A stretch of 64,000 bases of DNA from Streptomyces alboniger. Lineage in GTDB: Bacteria; Actinomycetota; Actinomycetes; Streptomycetales; Streptomycetaceae. Every line of letters begins with the position of its first letter. Positions within the stretch are counted from its first letter, which is position 1. The translations under genes and the position numbers were made by a program. Below, piece by piece: positions 1 through 8,462 of the stretch. Under the pieces are notes generated by a model, which worked only from the letters and a program-made list of their open reading frames with translations, made no database searches and was not told where the DNA came from. The stretch covers positions 6,758,001 to 6,822,000 of the forward strand of contig NZ_CP023695.1 of NCBI RefSeq assembly GCF_008704395.1, written 5' to 3'.

Positions 1-863
1 TCGTCTCCACCGCCTGCGGCAAGGAGGGCAGCCCGCCGACGAAGGGCCCCGCGGCCGAGAAGCTCCCCGAATACCGGGTGGCCACAGGCTTCCAGCTGCC
101 CCAGTCGTCGACCTGGCGGAAGGCCAAGAGCCGCGGCCGCTTCATCGTGGGCGCCAAGGAGGACCAGCCCTACCTCGGCGAGAAGGACCCCGCGACGGGC
201 ACCTACTCGGGCTTCGACATCGAGATCGCCAAGATGATCTCGGCCTCGCTGGGTCTGGACCCCCGGCGGATCGAGTTCAGGACCATCGCGTCGGCCAACC
301 GCGAAACCGCCCTGCAGAACGGGCAGATCGACTACTACGTCGGCACCTACACCATCAACGACAACCGCAAGAAGCTCGTCGGCTTCGGCGGCCCGTACTA
401 CCTGGCGGGGCAGGGCCTGCTCGTACGGCACGACGAGGACGACATCAAGGGCCCCGGGGACCTGGCGGGCAAACGCGTCTGCTCGGCGGCAGGATCCACC
501 CCCTACCAGCGCATCCAGCAGGAGTACCCGAAGGCCACCCTCGTCGCCTACGACACGTACTCCGTCTGCGTCGACAACCTGCTCACCTACCAGGTCGACG
601 CCGTCACCACCGACGACGCGATCCTGATCGGCTACGCGGCCAAGGTGCCCGACGAACTCAAGGTGGTCGGCAAGCCGTTCTCCGAGGAGCCGTACGGCAT
701 CGGGGTCCCCCGGCGCGACAACGCGCTGCGCCTCGCCATCGACGACGCCCTCGCCGCCGGTGAGAAGAACGGCGACTGGAAGAAGGCCTACGACGCCACG
801 CTCGGGCTCTCCGGGGTGCCGGCGCCGAAGCCGCCCGCCATCGACCGCTACCCGGCGAACTGA
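1..863 (+). CDS. gluB: Glutamate-type ABC transporter substrate-binding lipoprotein, 5' truncated
   Basis: This is the extracellular solute-binding protein of a polar amino acid (glutamate-type) ABC importer, family SBP_bac_3. The reading frame is already open at the window edge (phase starts at base 3), so the start and most of the signal peptide are missing. The first residues, VSTACGKEG, look like the end of a lipobox with the acylated Cys at the fifth visible residue. The body has the family pattern, including GFDIEIAKMI and TINDNRKKLVGF. It is followed 9 bp later by two permease genes, as in the actinobacterial gluABCD operon; the ATPase gene gluA would lie upstream, outside the window. 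The family call is firm; glutamate specificity is inferred from operon type. Confidence 0.88.
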   Translation, partial: VSTACGKEGSPPTKGPAAEKLPEYRVATGFQLPQSSTWRKAKSRGRFIVGAKEDQPYLGEKDPATGTYSGFDIEIAKMISASLGLDPRRIEFRTIASANRETALQNGQIDYYVGTYTINDNRKKLVGFGGPYYLAGQGLLVRHDEDDIKGPGDLAGKRVCSAAGSTPYQRIQQEYPKATLVAYDTYSVCVDNLLTYQVDAVTTDDAILIGYAAKVPDELKVVGKPFSEEPYGIGVPRRDNALRLAIDDALAAGEKNGDWKKAYDATLGLSGVPAPKPPAIDRYPAN

Positions 864-872
864 GGAGGCGTC

Positions 873-1517
873 GTGGACGTACTGACAGACAACTTCTCCA
901 CGTACGGCGACGGTTTCCTCGGCACCGTGGAACTCACCGTCTACGCCTCGGTCCTCGCACTCGTGCTCGGCTTCCTCATGGCCTCGTTCCGCGTCGCGCC
1001 CGTCGGCTCCTTCCGGGCCTTCGGCACGGTGTGGGTGGCGGTCCTGCGCAACACCCCGCTCACGCTGCTCTTCTTCGCCGTACTGCTCGGACTGCCGCGC
1101 TTCGGACTCGTGCTGCCCTTCAAGGTGTTCGCGGTCCTCGCGCTCGGCTGCTACACCTCCGCCTTCATCTGCGAGGCGCTCAGGTCGGGCATCAACACCG
1201 TGCCCAAGGGACAGGGCGAGGCGGCAAGGAGCCTCGGGATGTCCTTCGGCCAGACCCTGTCGATGGTGGTGCTGCCCCAGGCCTTCCGGTCCGTGATCGC
1301 CCCGGTCGGCTCCAACCTCATCGCGCTCGCCAAGAACTCCGCGATCGCCGGGGCCTTCAGCGTCACCGAGCTGCTCGGCACGTACAAGACGCTCAACGAG
1401 CTGGGTTACAACATCGTCTGGACCTTCGTCTGGATCGCCCTCGGCTACCTCATCATCACCCTCGCCATCAGCGCGGTCTTCAACATCCTCGAAAAGCGCT
1501 GGGGAGTCGCCCGATGA
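873..1517 (+). CDS. gluC: Glutamate-type ABC transporter permease GluC
   Basis: This is an inner-membrane permease of the HisM/GluC type (214 aa) that forms half of the translocation channel. The GTG start is preceded by a strong Shine-Dalgarno GAGGAGG at 862-868. It has about five hydrophobic segments, and the cytoplasmic EAA loop is visible around EALRSGINTVPKGQGEAA, the contact site for the ATPase. Its stop overlaps the next permease start in an ATGA tetranucleotide, so the two subunits are probably translationally coupled. Residue pattern and context match glutamate importers of Streptomyces and Corynebacterium, but close amino acids cannot be excluded as substrates. Confidence 0.9.
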   Translation: MDVLTDNFSTYGDGFLGTVELTVYASVLALVLGFLMASFRVAPVGSFRAFGTVWVAVLRNTPLTLLFFAVLLGLPRFGLVLPFKVFAVLALGCYTSAFICEALRSGINTVPKGQGEAARSLGMSFGQTLSMVVLPQAFRSVIAPVGSNLIALAKNSAIAGAFSVTELLGTYKTLNELGYNIVWTFVWIALGYLIITLAISAVFNILEKRWGVAR

Positions 1518-2383
1518 AAGCCCTCTCCCACGATTCCACCGCCCTCTACGACATTCCGGGGCCCAGGACCGTACGGCGGCACAGGCTCTACGGGGTGCTC
1601 TCCACCCTCGTCGTCCTCGCCCTCGTCGGCTGGATCCTGTATCTGCTCTTCGACACCGACCAGTTCACCTCCACCAAGTGGGCGCCCTTCCAGTACGAGG
1701 GCATCCAGGAACTCCTCCTGCGGGGCCTCGGCAACACGCTCAAGGCCTTCGCGATCTCCGCGGTCCTCGCGCTCGCGCTCGGCGGACTGCTCGCCATGGG
1801 GCGGCTCTCGGAGCACCGGCCGGTGCGCTGGGTGGCCACGCTCCTCGTGGAGTTCTTCCGCGCGATGCCCGTCCTGGTCATGATCTTCTTTGTCTTCGTG
1901 GCGCTGAAGGTGCAGCCGCTGCCCGCGCTGGTCGCCGGACTCACGCTCTACAACGGCTCGGTGCTCGCCGAGGTCTTCCGCTCGGGCGTCAACTCCATGG
2001 AACGCGGCCAGAAGGAGGCCGCCTACGCCCTCGGCATGCGCAAGACCCAGGTCATGAGCTACGTCCTCGTGCCCCAGGCGCTGCGCGCCATGTTGCCCGC
2101 CATCATCAGCCAGTTGGTGGTGGCCCTCAAGGACACCTCGCTGGGATTTCTGATCACCTACGAGGAGTTCCTCCACGCCGGGAAGCTGATCGCGTCGAAT
2201 CTCGACTACGATTTGCCTTTCATCCCCGTGGTCATGGTGATCTCACCGATCTACATCGGGATGTGCATGTTGCTGTCGTGGTTCGCCCAGTGGGTGTCCA
2301 AGCGTCAGCGGCGCAATCCCAAGACGGAGGCCGCGGATGTCGCGTCGGCCGAACCAGGGACGCTGCTGCCGGGTGTGCAGTAG
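1514..2383 (+). CDS. gluD: Glutamate-type ABC transporter permease GluD
   Basis: This is the second permease subunit (289 aa), pairing with the upstream permease. The ATG lies in the 4-bp overlap with gluC, which decides the start over longer in-frame options. About 30 cytoplasmic residues precede the first membrane helix (LSTLVVLALVGWILYLLF), and four or five more helices follow. The EAA loop reads EVFRSGVNSMERGQKEAA. The C-terminus (about 30 residues after the last helix) is charged and probably cytoplasmic. It is the last gene of the operon; the next gene converges on it from the right. Confidence 0.9.
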   Translation: MKALSHDSTALYDIPGPRTVRRHRLYGVLSTLVVLALVGWILYLLFDTDQFTSTKWAPFQYEGIQELLLRGLGNTLKAFAISAVLALALGGLLAMGRLSEHRPVRWVATLLVEFFRAMPVLVMIFFVFVALKVQPLPALVAGLTLYNGSVLAEVFRSGVNSMERGQKEAAYALGMRKTQVMSYVLVPQALRAMLPAIISQLVVALKDTSLGFLITYEEFLHAGKLIASNLDYDLPFIPVVMVISPIYIGMCMLLSWFAQWVSKRQRRNPKTEAADVASAEPGTLLPGVQ

Positions 2384-2403
2384 CTCGTAGGGCCACGCCC
2401 GCA

Positions 2404-2417
2404 CCGGCAGCAGCCGG
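2404..2417. terminator. Short hairpin between convergent genes
   Basis: CCGGC and GCCGG form a 5-bp stem with a 4-base loop in the 37-bp gap between gluD and the convergent hydrolase gene. It could act as a weak bidirectional terminator. The stem is short and there is no U-tract, so this is tentative. Confidence 0.3.
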
Positions 2418-2420
2418 AGA

Positions 2421-4022
2421 TCACTGCTCGCGCAGGGGAATGGACACGTATGACGGGTCCGCCTGCGGCGAGGAGAAGGTCAGCTGCGCGCCGGACGGGT
2501 TGTGCTCGATGTAGAGCGGGTCGACCGTGTCGACGACCAGGGCGAGCTTGTGTCCTGCCGGTACGTCGTAGGCCGTGGAGAACAGCTCCAGGTCCACGCC
2601 GAACGGCTTGCCGGGCGTCTTGCCGTGGAAGGTGTACGGCGCATTGCTGACCAGCTTGCCGAGGCCGAGCGGGCCCACGTCGTAGAGGTACGCGACGAGG
2701 GTGCCGCTCTCCTTGGTGCTGGTGAGCGTGGTGTGCAGCTTCGCCGTGCCGCGCACCCGCTGGGGCGTCGTGTACCTCTCCGACTGCCACACGCCCGTGT
2801 AGCGGCGCGGGAGCAGCGGCACCGAGGCCATCGGCGGGATCTTCAGGAACTGGTCGAGGGCGTTGGAGAGGATCGCCATGCCGCCGTTGGCGCCCGAGTC
2901 GACGTTCGTACGGATCGTGGTGGTCCCCGCCGTCGCGATCTTCTTGCGCGTGGGGCCGACCGACTTCCAGTCGGGGTAGCCCTCGTAGCCGCCCGTGGAG
3001 CGCGACTTGAGCTGGACCGGCTGCTCCTTGTCGATGCCGTTGTCCGCGCCCTTGAGGTAGCGGTCGAACCAGCGCCGGGTCGAGGTCCAGGTGTCGTTGG
3101 GCAGCCCGAGCAGGCCGGTGGCCTCCGCCGTCGCGTGGTCGCCGGGGCGCAGCTCCAGGCGCTTGGGGCCGGTCAGACGCTCGTAGAACTCGGCGTACTG
3201 GTTGGGCGGGAAGAGGGTGTCGCCCCAGGCGTTGCCGAGCATGATGGCCGCGCCGTTCTTGTTGATCCGGTCGAGGTAGGTCGCGGGGGAGCGCTTGGCG
3301 CCCCACGCGATCATCTCGTCCTCCTTGTCCAGGTTGGAGGCGAGGAAGTCCTTGAGCGTCTGCTGGAGTTCGGCGCTCGGGCGGCCGGTGAGCGCGCCCG
3401 CGCCACCGAGCAGGGCGGCGGCCTGGGCGTGCTGGGTGCGCCCGCTGTAGATCGAGTCGATCAGGTCGGCCCAGCCGCTCAGCGCGGCCACCACCTTGAT
3501 CCGCTTGTCGTGCCCGGCGGCGAGCAGGCTGATGCCCGCGCCGTACGAGACGCCCGCCATGCCGACCTTGTCGGGGTCGGCCGGGGTGTTCGCGAGGGTC
3601 CAGTCGATGACCTTGGAGGCGTCGGCGATGTCCTCGGGGCCCGCTGTCTCTATCTCGCCGCCGGACTGCCAGAAGCCGCGCGAGTTGTAACTGACCACGA
3701 CGTAACCGGAGTTCGCGAGCTTCTGGGCCTGGGCGACGTACTCGATCTGGGGCATGGCCCAGCTGGTGGGCAGCACGATCGAGGGGTACGTCGAGCCGGG
3801 CTTCGCGTCCTTCGGGGTGAAGACGTTGGCCTTGAGGACCGTGCCGCCGTCGCCGGGGATGTCGACGAAGCGTACGTCGGTGGAGCTCGCGGCCGGCGGC
3901 GCGGCGGCCGGTGCCGCCTGTGCCGCCGGGGCGAGACCGAGGGCGGTGCCGGCGACGAGGGCCGCGGAGACGGTGCCCACGGCGGTCGTACGGAGGGTCC
4001 GGTGGGGGCGCGGAGCTCTCAC
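2421..4022 (-). CDS. Secreted CocE/NonD-family (X-Pro dipeptidyl-peptidase S15-like) alpha/beta hydrolase
   Basis: This is a 533-aa secreted serine hydrolase. A Sec signal peptide occupies about residues 1-36 and ends in AQA/AP. The S15/CocE alpha/beta-hydrolase core follows, with the nucleophile in GVSYG (Ser159), a likely acid in GDTLFPP (Asp268) and His in PGDHAT (His296). The C-terminal 200 residues form the jelly-roll domain typical of X-Pro dipeptidyl peptidases and cocaine esterase. The GTG start follows GAGGAAG by 6 nt. Substrate is unknown: peptide, acyl ester or amide. It stands alone, converging on the glutamate importer; its own upstream region holds repeated GGTAAC motifs. Confidence 0.85.
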   Translation of the reverse strand: MRAPRPHRTLRTTAVGTVSAALVAGTALGLAPAAQAAPAAAPPAASSTDVRFVDIPGDGGTVLKANVFTPKDAKPGSTYPSIVLPTSWAMPQIEYVAQAQKLANSGYVVVSYNSRGFWQSGGEIETAGPEDIADASKVIDWTLANTPADPDKVGMAGVSYGAGISLLAAGHDKRIKVVAALSGWADLIDSIYSGRTQHAQAAALLGGAGALTGRPSAELQQTLKDFLASNLDKEDEMIAWGAKRSPATYLDRINKNGAAIMLGNAWGDTLFPPNQYAEFYERLTGPKRLELRPGDHATAEATGLLGLPNDTWTSTRRWFDRYLKGADNGIDKEQPVQLKSRSTGGYEGYPDWKSVGPTRKKIATAGTTTIRTNVDSGANGGMAILSNALDQFLKIPPMASVPLLPRRYTGVWQSERYTTPQRVRGTAKLHTTLTSTKESGTLVAYLYDVGPLGLGKLVSNAPYTFHGKTPGKPFGVDLELFSTAYDVPAGHKLALVVDTVDPLYIEHNPSGAQLTFSSPQADPSYVSIPLREQ

Positions 4023-4063
4023 GGGTCACTTCCTCACTCGTTGAAAGTGCAAAGTGACCCGAC

Positions 4064-4118
4064 GGTAACCGGGAACCTTTACCGGGGGTAACCCATTGGT
4101 AAGTTACGCCCCGGTAAC
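4064..4118. promoter_or_regulatory. Cluster of GGTAAC/GGTAAG direct repeats upstream of the S15-like hydrolase
   Basis: GGTAAC occurs at 4064-4069, 4087-4092 and 4113-4118, and GGTAAG at 4098-4103. All are in the same orientation in the 116-bp gap upstream of the leftward hydrolase gene. The spacing of 11 bp between the second and third copies is one helical turn. This looks like an operator or activator array, but I cannot name the regulator. Confidence 0.4.
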
Positions 4119-4138
4119 GATCGTTCAAGGGTGCACGG

Positions 4139-5347
4139 TTACTTCAGCGCGCTCTTGGCCTGCCAGTCGGACCAGGAGACGTTCCACTCGCCGAAGCCGT
4201 TGCCCGGGTCCGGGACGCCCTTCGAGCCGCTGCCCGTGACCTCGAAGGGGTCGCCTATCTGCGCCTCGCGGTAGAGCCAGCCCGCGTCACCGGTGCTCAT
4301 GCCGACGCAGCCCGAGCTGTGGTTGGTGTTGCCGAAGTACGAGGCGTTCCACGGGGCCGCGTGCGCGTACATGCCCGACCAGGTCAGCCGCATCGAGTAG
4401 TCGACCATCTTGTCGTAGCTGTTGCTGCCGGTGAGGCCGACCGTCTCGGAGCGCATGTTGATCGTGCCCTCCTTCGACATCAGGACCGAGGTGCCGCCCC
4501 AGGAGGCCTTCTCGCCGCCGGGGGTGCCCGCCGACATGGGCAGCGACCTGACCGTTTTGCCGTCCCGCGTCAGCGTCGTCGTCTTGCTGTCCAGGTCGAC
4601 CTTCACGACCTGGCTCCTGCCGACCGTGAAACCGGTGGCGTAGTCGCGCACGAACCAGTCGCCGCCACCCGAGTCGATGCCGTTGAGCCGCGCGTCCAGC
4701 TTCACCTTCGTGCCGGACTTCCAGTACTCCTTGGGGCGCCAGTCGACGCGGTCCTTGCCGTCGTAGTTCTTGATCCAGCCCCAGGACCCGGTGGTGTCGT
4801 TCGACGTGGTCACCTTCAGGTGCTTCTCCACCTCGGCCTTGTTCCGCACCGGGTGGTCGAAGGTGATCGACAGGGGCTGGGCGATGCCGACGGTGGAGAA
4901 CTTGCCCGCGGAGTCCTTGCCCGGGATGAGCGTCACCTTGTTGACCTGCTCGGGCGCGGCCGTCTTGAAGGAGGCCTTCGCGCTGCCGCCCTGGTCGCTG
5001 ACCGCTTCGACCTCGTACGCGGTGCCGGGGGCCGCCACGCGCAGCGACTTCCAGGTGGTGCCGTTCGCCGAGACCTTGCCGGGCAGCTTCGCGCCCTTGG
5101 CGTCGGCGACGGTCACCTGCTTCAGCTTGCCGTCGGCCAGCTTCACGGTGACCGGGCCGCCCGCCTTCGCCTGCTGACCCGTGAGGTTCACCGAGATCTT
5201 CGGCTTCTCGGCGGCCTTGTCGGCGCCGGACGAGCCGCTGCCGCCCGAGCAGGCGGTGAGGGCGGCGGCGAGCACGGCGAGGCCCGCGGCAGCCGCGTGG
5301 CGGGTGCGAAGGGGGCGTCGGCGGCTCGAAGAGCTCTGCGGGGACAA
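4139..5347 (-). CDS. L,D-transpeptidase lipoprotein with Ig-like domains
   Basis: This is an LdtMt2-type cell-wall enzyme that makes 3-3 cross-links in peptidoglycan outside the membrane (402 aa from the chosen start). A signal peptide ends in the lipobox LTAC, with Cys33 lipidated. One or two Ig-like (Big_10) domains follow, then the YkuD catalytic domain with His329 and the HSSGCVGM motif (His343, nucleophile Cys347). A C-terminal Trp-rich tail follows, as in mycobacterial Ldt. I chose the TTG start because GGAGG sits 9 nt upstream; an ATG at 5380 would add 11 residues but has no such site. The gene is transcribed singly. Catalytic residues look complete. Confidence 0.9.
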   Translation of the reverse strand: MSPQSSSSRRRPLRTRHAAAAGLAVLAAALTACSGGSGSSGADKAAEKPKISVNLTGQQAKAGGPVTVKLADGKLKQVTVADAKGAKLPGKVSANGTTWKSLRVAAPGTAYEVEAVSDQGGSAKASFKTAAPEQVNKVTLIPGKDSAGKFSTVGIAQPLSITFDHPVRNKAEVEKHLKVTTSNDTTGSWGWIKNYDGKDRVDWRPKEYWKSGTKVKLDARLNGIDSGGGDWFVRDYATGFTVGRSQVVKVDLDSKTTTLTRDGKTVRSLPMSAGTPGGEKASWGGTSVLMSKEGTINMRSETVGLTGSNSYDKMVDYSMRLTWSGMYAHAAPWNASYFGNTNHSSGCVGMSTGDAGWLYREAQIGDPFEVTGSGSKGVPDPGNGFGEWNVSWSDWQAKSALK

Positions 5348-5356
5348 GGAAACGTA

Positions 5357-5361
5357 CCTCC
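5357..5361 (-). promoter_or_regulatory. Ribosome-binding site that favours a TTG start for the L,D-transpeptidase
   Basis: On the minus strand GGAGG is followed by 9 nt and TTG (5347-5345). The alternative ATG at 5380 lies upstream of this site, so the TTG start is more likely. The lipobox position fits either start. Confidence 0.55.
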
Positions 5362-5480
5362 ATGCGAATGTGGACTGCATGGAGAGAGGGCGCAGAGCCC
5401 GTACGGGTTGTCTGATGTCCGGAATTGACTGCTAGGTCACAGATGGGGGCGGGTGGAGTCGGCGCACCGTGACGGTACTG

Positions 5481-6236
5481 TCACTTGGCGCGATGGGAGG
5501 TGCGGCCCGTCGGCGTGGGGAGCGGCGTCTGGGCGGCGCGCGTGACGTCCGCGACCAGCTCGACGACGTCAGGACCGTACGCCTGCGAATTGACGATCTT
5601 CAGCAGCAGGACGAACGAGTTGTTGCCATGTTTGCGCGCGAGCTTCTCGTGGTGGCGGGCGAGATAGCGGGTGGCCGCCTGGCTGGTGACCGCCCGCTGG
5701 CCGCAGAAGAGGAAGACGGGCCGCGCGTCCCGGTCCTGGTCGGCGGTGAGCCGCGCGAGGATCACGTACTCGGTCAGCCCCGCCTCCAGGCGGTAGCGCT
5801 CGGCGCCGATCTGGAACGCGCCCCGGTCGGGGACCGGCTCGGGCTCGGTGTTCACCCGCACGCCCGGGAGCAGCGAGTGCATGTGCGCCGCCATCCGGCG
5901 ATGCGCCACCGGATTGCCCACGCAGAACTCGGTGCGTTCGCCGAAGCTCTGCTGGGCCGCGTCGTGCGCGACCACCTGGGTGTGCGCCCCGCAGTCCTTG
6001 ATGACCGCGGCGAGTTCCAGGAGGGCGGACACGTCGTGGCGCACCACCATCAGCTCGCCGCCGCCCGCGTCGCGGTTGACGACGAGCAGCGACTCGGAGT
6101 TGTCGGGCAGCCCGAAGAAGGCCTGCTTGCGGCGGAGCCTGCGCTTCCACAGATAGCTGCGGGCGAGCCAGCCAAGGACGGCACCTGCGCCGACCGCGAT
6201 CAGGCCGAGGACGATATCGCGCACGTCTTCAGTCAT
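5481..6236 (-). CDS. Conserved hypothetical membrane-anchored protein
   Basis: I do not recognise this 251-aa protein. It opens with one transmembrane helix (about residues 8-24, IVLGLIAVGAGAVLGWL) followed by a basic stretch RSYLWKRRLRRK, so the rest should be cytoplasmic. The soluble part looks like one alternating alpha/beta domain, with segments SLLVVNRDAGG, MVVRHDVSALLEL, TEYVILARL and VFLFCGQRAVTSQAATRYL that could form a nucleotide- or sugar-binding Rossmann-like fold. The C-terminal 20 residues are Pro/Thr-rich. It is not in an obvious operon and is divergent from a gamma-glutamyltransferase gene 104 bp away. Confidence 0.75.
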   Translation of the reverse strand: MTEDVRDIVLGLIAVGAGAVLGWLARSYLWKRRLRRKQAFFGLPDNSESLLVVNRDAGGGELMVVRHDVSALLELAAVIKDCGAHTQVVAHDAAQQSFGERTEFCVGNPVAHRRMAAHMHSLLPGVRVNTEPEPVPDRGAFQIGAERYRLEAGLTEYVILARLTADQDRDARPVFLFCGQRAVTSQAATRYLARHHEKLARKHGNNSFVLLLKIVNSQAYGPDVVELVADVTRAAQTPLPTPTGRTSHRAK

Positions 6237-6340
6237 GGGGGCGCATGCTAGCGGCCTTTCGGAGCAGTGTTCGAGGCGGTCCTTACGCGAACCCGGATGC
6301 GAAGTTACGCTGCGCGGACGGCTGTTGACTGGAGGTACGA

Positions 6341-8182
6341 ATGCGTCGTGCTGTCGTACGTAATCTGACGCTATGGGCGGTCGGAGGGGTATTGGTGTCG
6401 GTCGGTGCCGCCGCGCCCCCTTCGCCTACGCGCTCGGCGGAACGGGCCACGACGCCCACGGGGGCGGAACGGGCCGCGGCCACCACGGAAAAGGTTCCGG
6501 TCGCCGTCGGGCACGGCGGGGCGGTCGCCAGCGTCGACCCGGACGCCTCGGCCGCCGGCATCGAGGTCCTGCGCAAGGGCGGCAACGCCGTGGACGCGGC
6601 GGTCGCCACCGCCGCGGCGCTCGGCGTCACCGAGCCGTACTCGGCGGGCGTCGGCGGTGGCGGGTACTTCGTCCACTACGACGCCAGGACGCACCAGGTC
6701 AGCACCATCGACGGCCGCGAGACCGCCCCGCGCACCGCCGACTCCGGTCTCTTCCTGGAGAACGGCAAGCCGATCCCCTTCGCGGAGGCGGTCACCAGCG
6801 GCCTGGGCGTCGGCACGCCGGGCACGCCCGCCACCTGGCAGTCGGCGCTCGACGCCTGGGGCAGCAAACGCCTCGGCACGCTCCTGAAGCCCGCCGAGCA
6901 CCTGGCGCGCGACGGCTTCACGGTCGACGCGACCTTCCGCTCCCAGACCGAGTCGAACGAGAAGCGGTTCAGGGACTTCCCCGCCTCGGCGAAGCTGTTC
7001 CTGCCCGGCGGAAAGCTCCCGGTGGTCGGCTCCACGTTCAAGAACCCCGATCTGGCTCGTACGTACGAGGAGTTGGGCCGCAAGGGCGTGGGCGCGCTGT
7101 ACCACGGACAGCTCGCCAAGGACTTCGTACGTACCGTGAACAAGCCGCCCGTCGACCCGGCGTCCGGCCGCGTGGCCAGGCCCGGCGACCTCTCCCTGCG
7201 GGACCTCGCGTCGTACGGCGTGAAGCGGCAGAAGCCCACGAAGACCAGGTACCGCGGGTTGGACGTCTACTCCATGGCGCCCTCGTCGTCCGGCGGCACC
7301 AGCGTCGGCGAGGCGCTCAACATCCTGGAGCGCACCGACCTGTCCAAGGCCTCCAAGACGAAGTACCTGCACCGTTTCATCGAGGCAAGCCGCATCGCGT
7401 TCGCCGACCGGGGCCGCTGGGTGGGCGACCCCGCCTTCGAGGACGTACCGGCGAAGGAACTCCTCTCGCAGCGGTTCGCGGACAGCCGGGAGTGCCTGAT
7501 CAAGGACGACGCGGTGCTCAAGAGCCCGCTCGCGCCGGGCGACCCGCGCCGTCCCACGGCGTGCGGGACGCGGGGAAAGGCGGCCCCCACGACGTACGAG
7601 GGTGAGAACACCACGCACCTCACCACCGCGGACAAGTGGGGCAACGTCGTCGCCTACACCCTCACGATCGAGTCGACGGGCGGCAGCGGCATCACCGTGC
7701 CGGGCCGCGGCTTCCTGCTGAACAACGAACTGACGGACTTCTCCTTCGCGCCCGCCAGTCCCGCGGTGCACGACCCGAACCTGCCGGGGCCCGGCAAGCG
7801 GCCGCGCTCCTCGATCGCTCCGACGATCGTGCTCAAGCACGGCAAGCCGGTGGTGGCGCTCGGTTCGCCGGGCGGCGCGACCATCATCACGACCGTGCTC
7901 CAGACCCTGACGGGCTTCGTCGACCGGGGCCTGCCCCTGGTCGACGCGATCGCCGCGCCGCGCGCGAGCCAGCGCAACGCGGCGCAGACCGAGCTGGAAC
8001 CGGGCCTGTGGGACAGCAGGACGAAGGCCTCCCTGGAGTCAATCGGACACTCCTTCAAGCGGAACCCGGAGATCGGGGCGGCGACGGGTGTGCAGCGCCT
8101 GCCGGGCGGGAAGTGGCTCGCGGCGGCGGAGAAGGAGCGCAGGGGCGGCGGCTCGGCGATGGTGGTGCACCCCACCGACTGA
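6341..8182 (+). CDS. ggt: Gamma-glutamyltransferase (secreted type)
   Basis: This N-terminal-nucleophile hydrolase cleaves gamma-glutamyl bonds of glutathione-like compounds or transfers the glutamyl group. The 613-aa precursor has an N-terminal hydrophobic export signal (residues about 8-25). The family core starts near KVPVAVGHGGAVASV. The predicted autoprocessing site precedes Thr424 in ENTTHLTTADKWGN, giving a large and a small subunit. The small subunit carries GSGITVPGRGFLLNNELTDF. The ATG follows GGAGG by 5 nt. It is monocistronic and followed by a strong hairpin. A second, quite different family member is at 28958. Confidence 0.92.
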   Translation: MRRAVVRNLTLWAVGGVLVSVGAAAPPSPTRSAERATTPTGAERAAATTEKVPVAVGHGGAVASVDPDASAAGIEVLRKGGNAVDAAVATAAALGVTEPYSAGVGGGGYFVHYDARTHQVSTIDGRETAPRTADSGLFLENGKPIPFAEAVTSGLGVGTPGTPATWQSALDAWGSKRLGTLLKPAEHLARDGFTVDATFRSQTESNEKRFRDFPASAKLFLPGGKLPVVGSTFKNPDLARTYEELGRKGVGALYHGQLAKDFVRTVNKPPVDPASGRVARPGDLSLRDLASYGVKRQKPTKTRYRGLDVYSMAPSSSGGTSVGEALNILERTDLSKASKTKYLHRFIEASRIAFADRGRWVGDPAFEDVPAKELLSQRFADSRECLIKDDAVLKSPLAPGDPRRPTACGTRGKAAPTTYEGENTTHLTTADKWGNVVAYTLTIESTGGSGITVPGRGFLLNNELTDFSFAPASPAVHDPNLPGPGKRPRSSIAPTIVLKHGKPVVALGSPGGATIITTVLQTLTGFVDRGLPLVDAIAAPRASQRNAAQTELEPGLWDSRTKASLESIGHSFKRNPEIGAATGVQRLPGGKWLAAAEKERRGGGSAMVVHPTD

Positions 8183-8193
8183 GCTGCCGCGCT

Positions 8194-8225
8194 CAGGGGG
8201 CCTCGCCCGCCGGTGAGGCCCCCTG
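8194..8225. terminator. Intrinsic terminator downstream of ggt
   Basis: CAGGGGGCCTC pairs perfectly with GAGGCCCCCTG, an 11-bp GC-rich stem with a 10-base loop, starting 12 bp after the ggt stop. U-tracts are often absent in Streptomyces terminators, so stem strength and position are the evidence. Confidence 0.7.
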
Positions 8226-8278
8226 CCGCGCGTGTCACTGCGAGGCGTGTGAGGCCGCGCAGATACGGCAGGGCGGGC

Positions 8279-8416
8279 AGTGCCTCGCGTCATCAGCTCG
8301 ACCAGGAACGGGATCGCCGGGACCGCGGTTGCCGGCAACTCCCAGCGGGGGCGCCCCCGCTGATGGAGCCTCAGGCGCTCCCCGAACTGTCCGTCGTCGA
8401 TGATCTCTGGTGTCAC
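8279..8416 (-). pseudogene. Remnant of a HEAT-like repeat protein gene
   Basis: From a GTG at 8416, about 46 codons show strong GC3 bias and give a protein-like sequence containing ELPATAVPAIPFLVELM, which resembles the repeat unit of actinobacterial HEAT-type proteins. After that the frame loses coding character. A neighbouring frame then reads ALPALPYLRGLTRLA, which suggests a frameshift and truncation before the ggt terminator. A TACGAT box at 8428-8423 stands 6 nt before the GTG, a leaderless-promoter arrangement. A perfect 20-bp palindrome (8343-8362) lies inside the fragment. Nothing else fills the 280-bp gap between ggt and map. Confidence 0.35.
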
Positions 8417-8462
8417 CGCCGCATCGTACGGATGATCGACGCGGGGGAGTGTCCCCGAGGTG

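Noticed and set aside
2502..4091. Plus-strand frame of 529 codons opposite the CocE-like hydrolase
   Set aside because: The minus strand has a signal peptide and complete catalytic triad; the plus frame has no recognisable domain.
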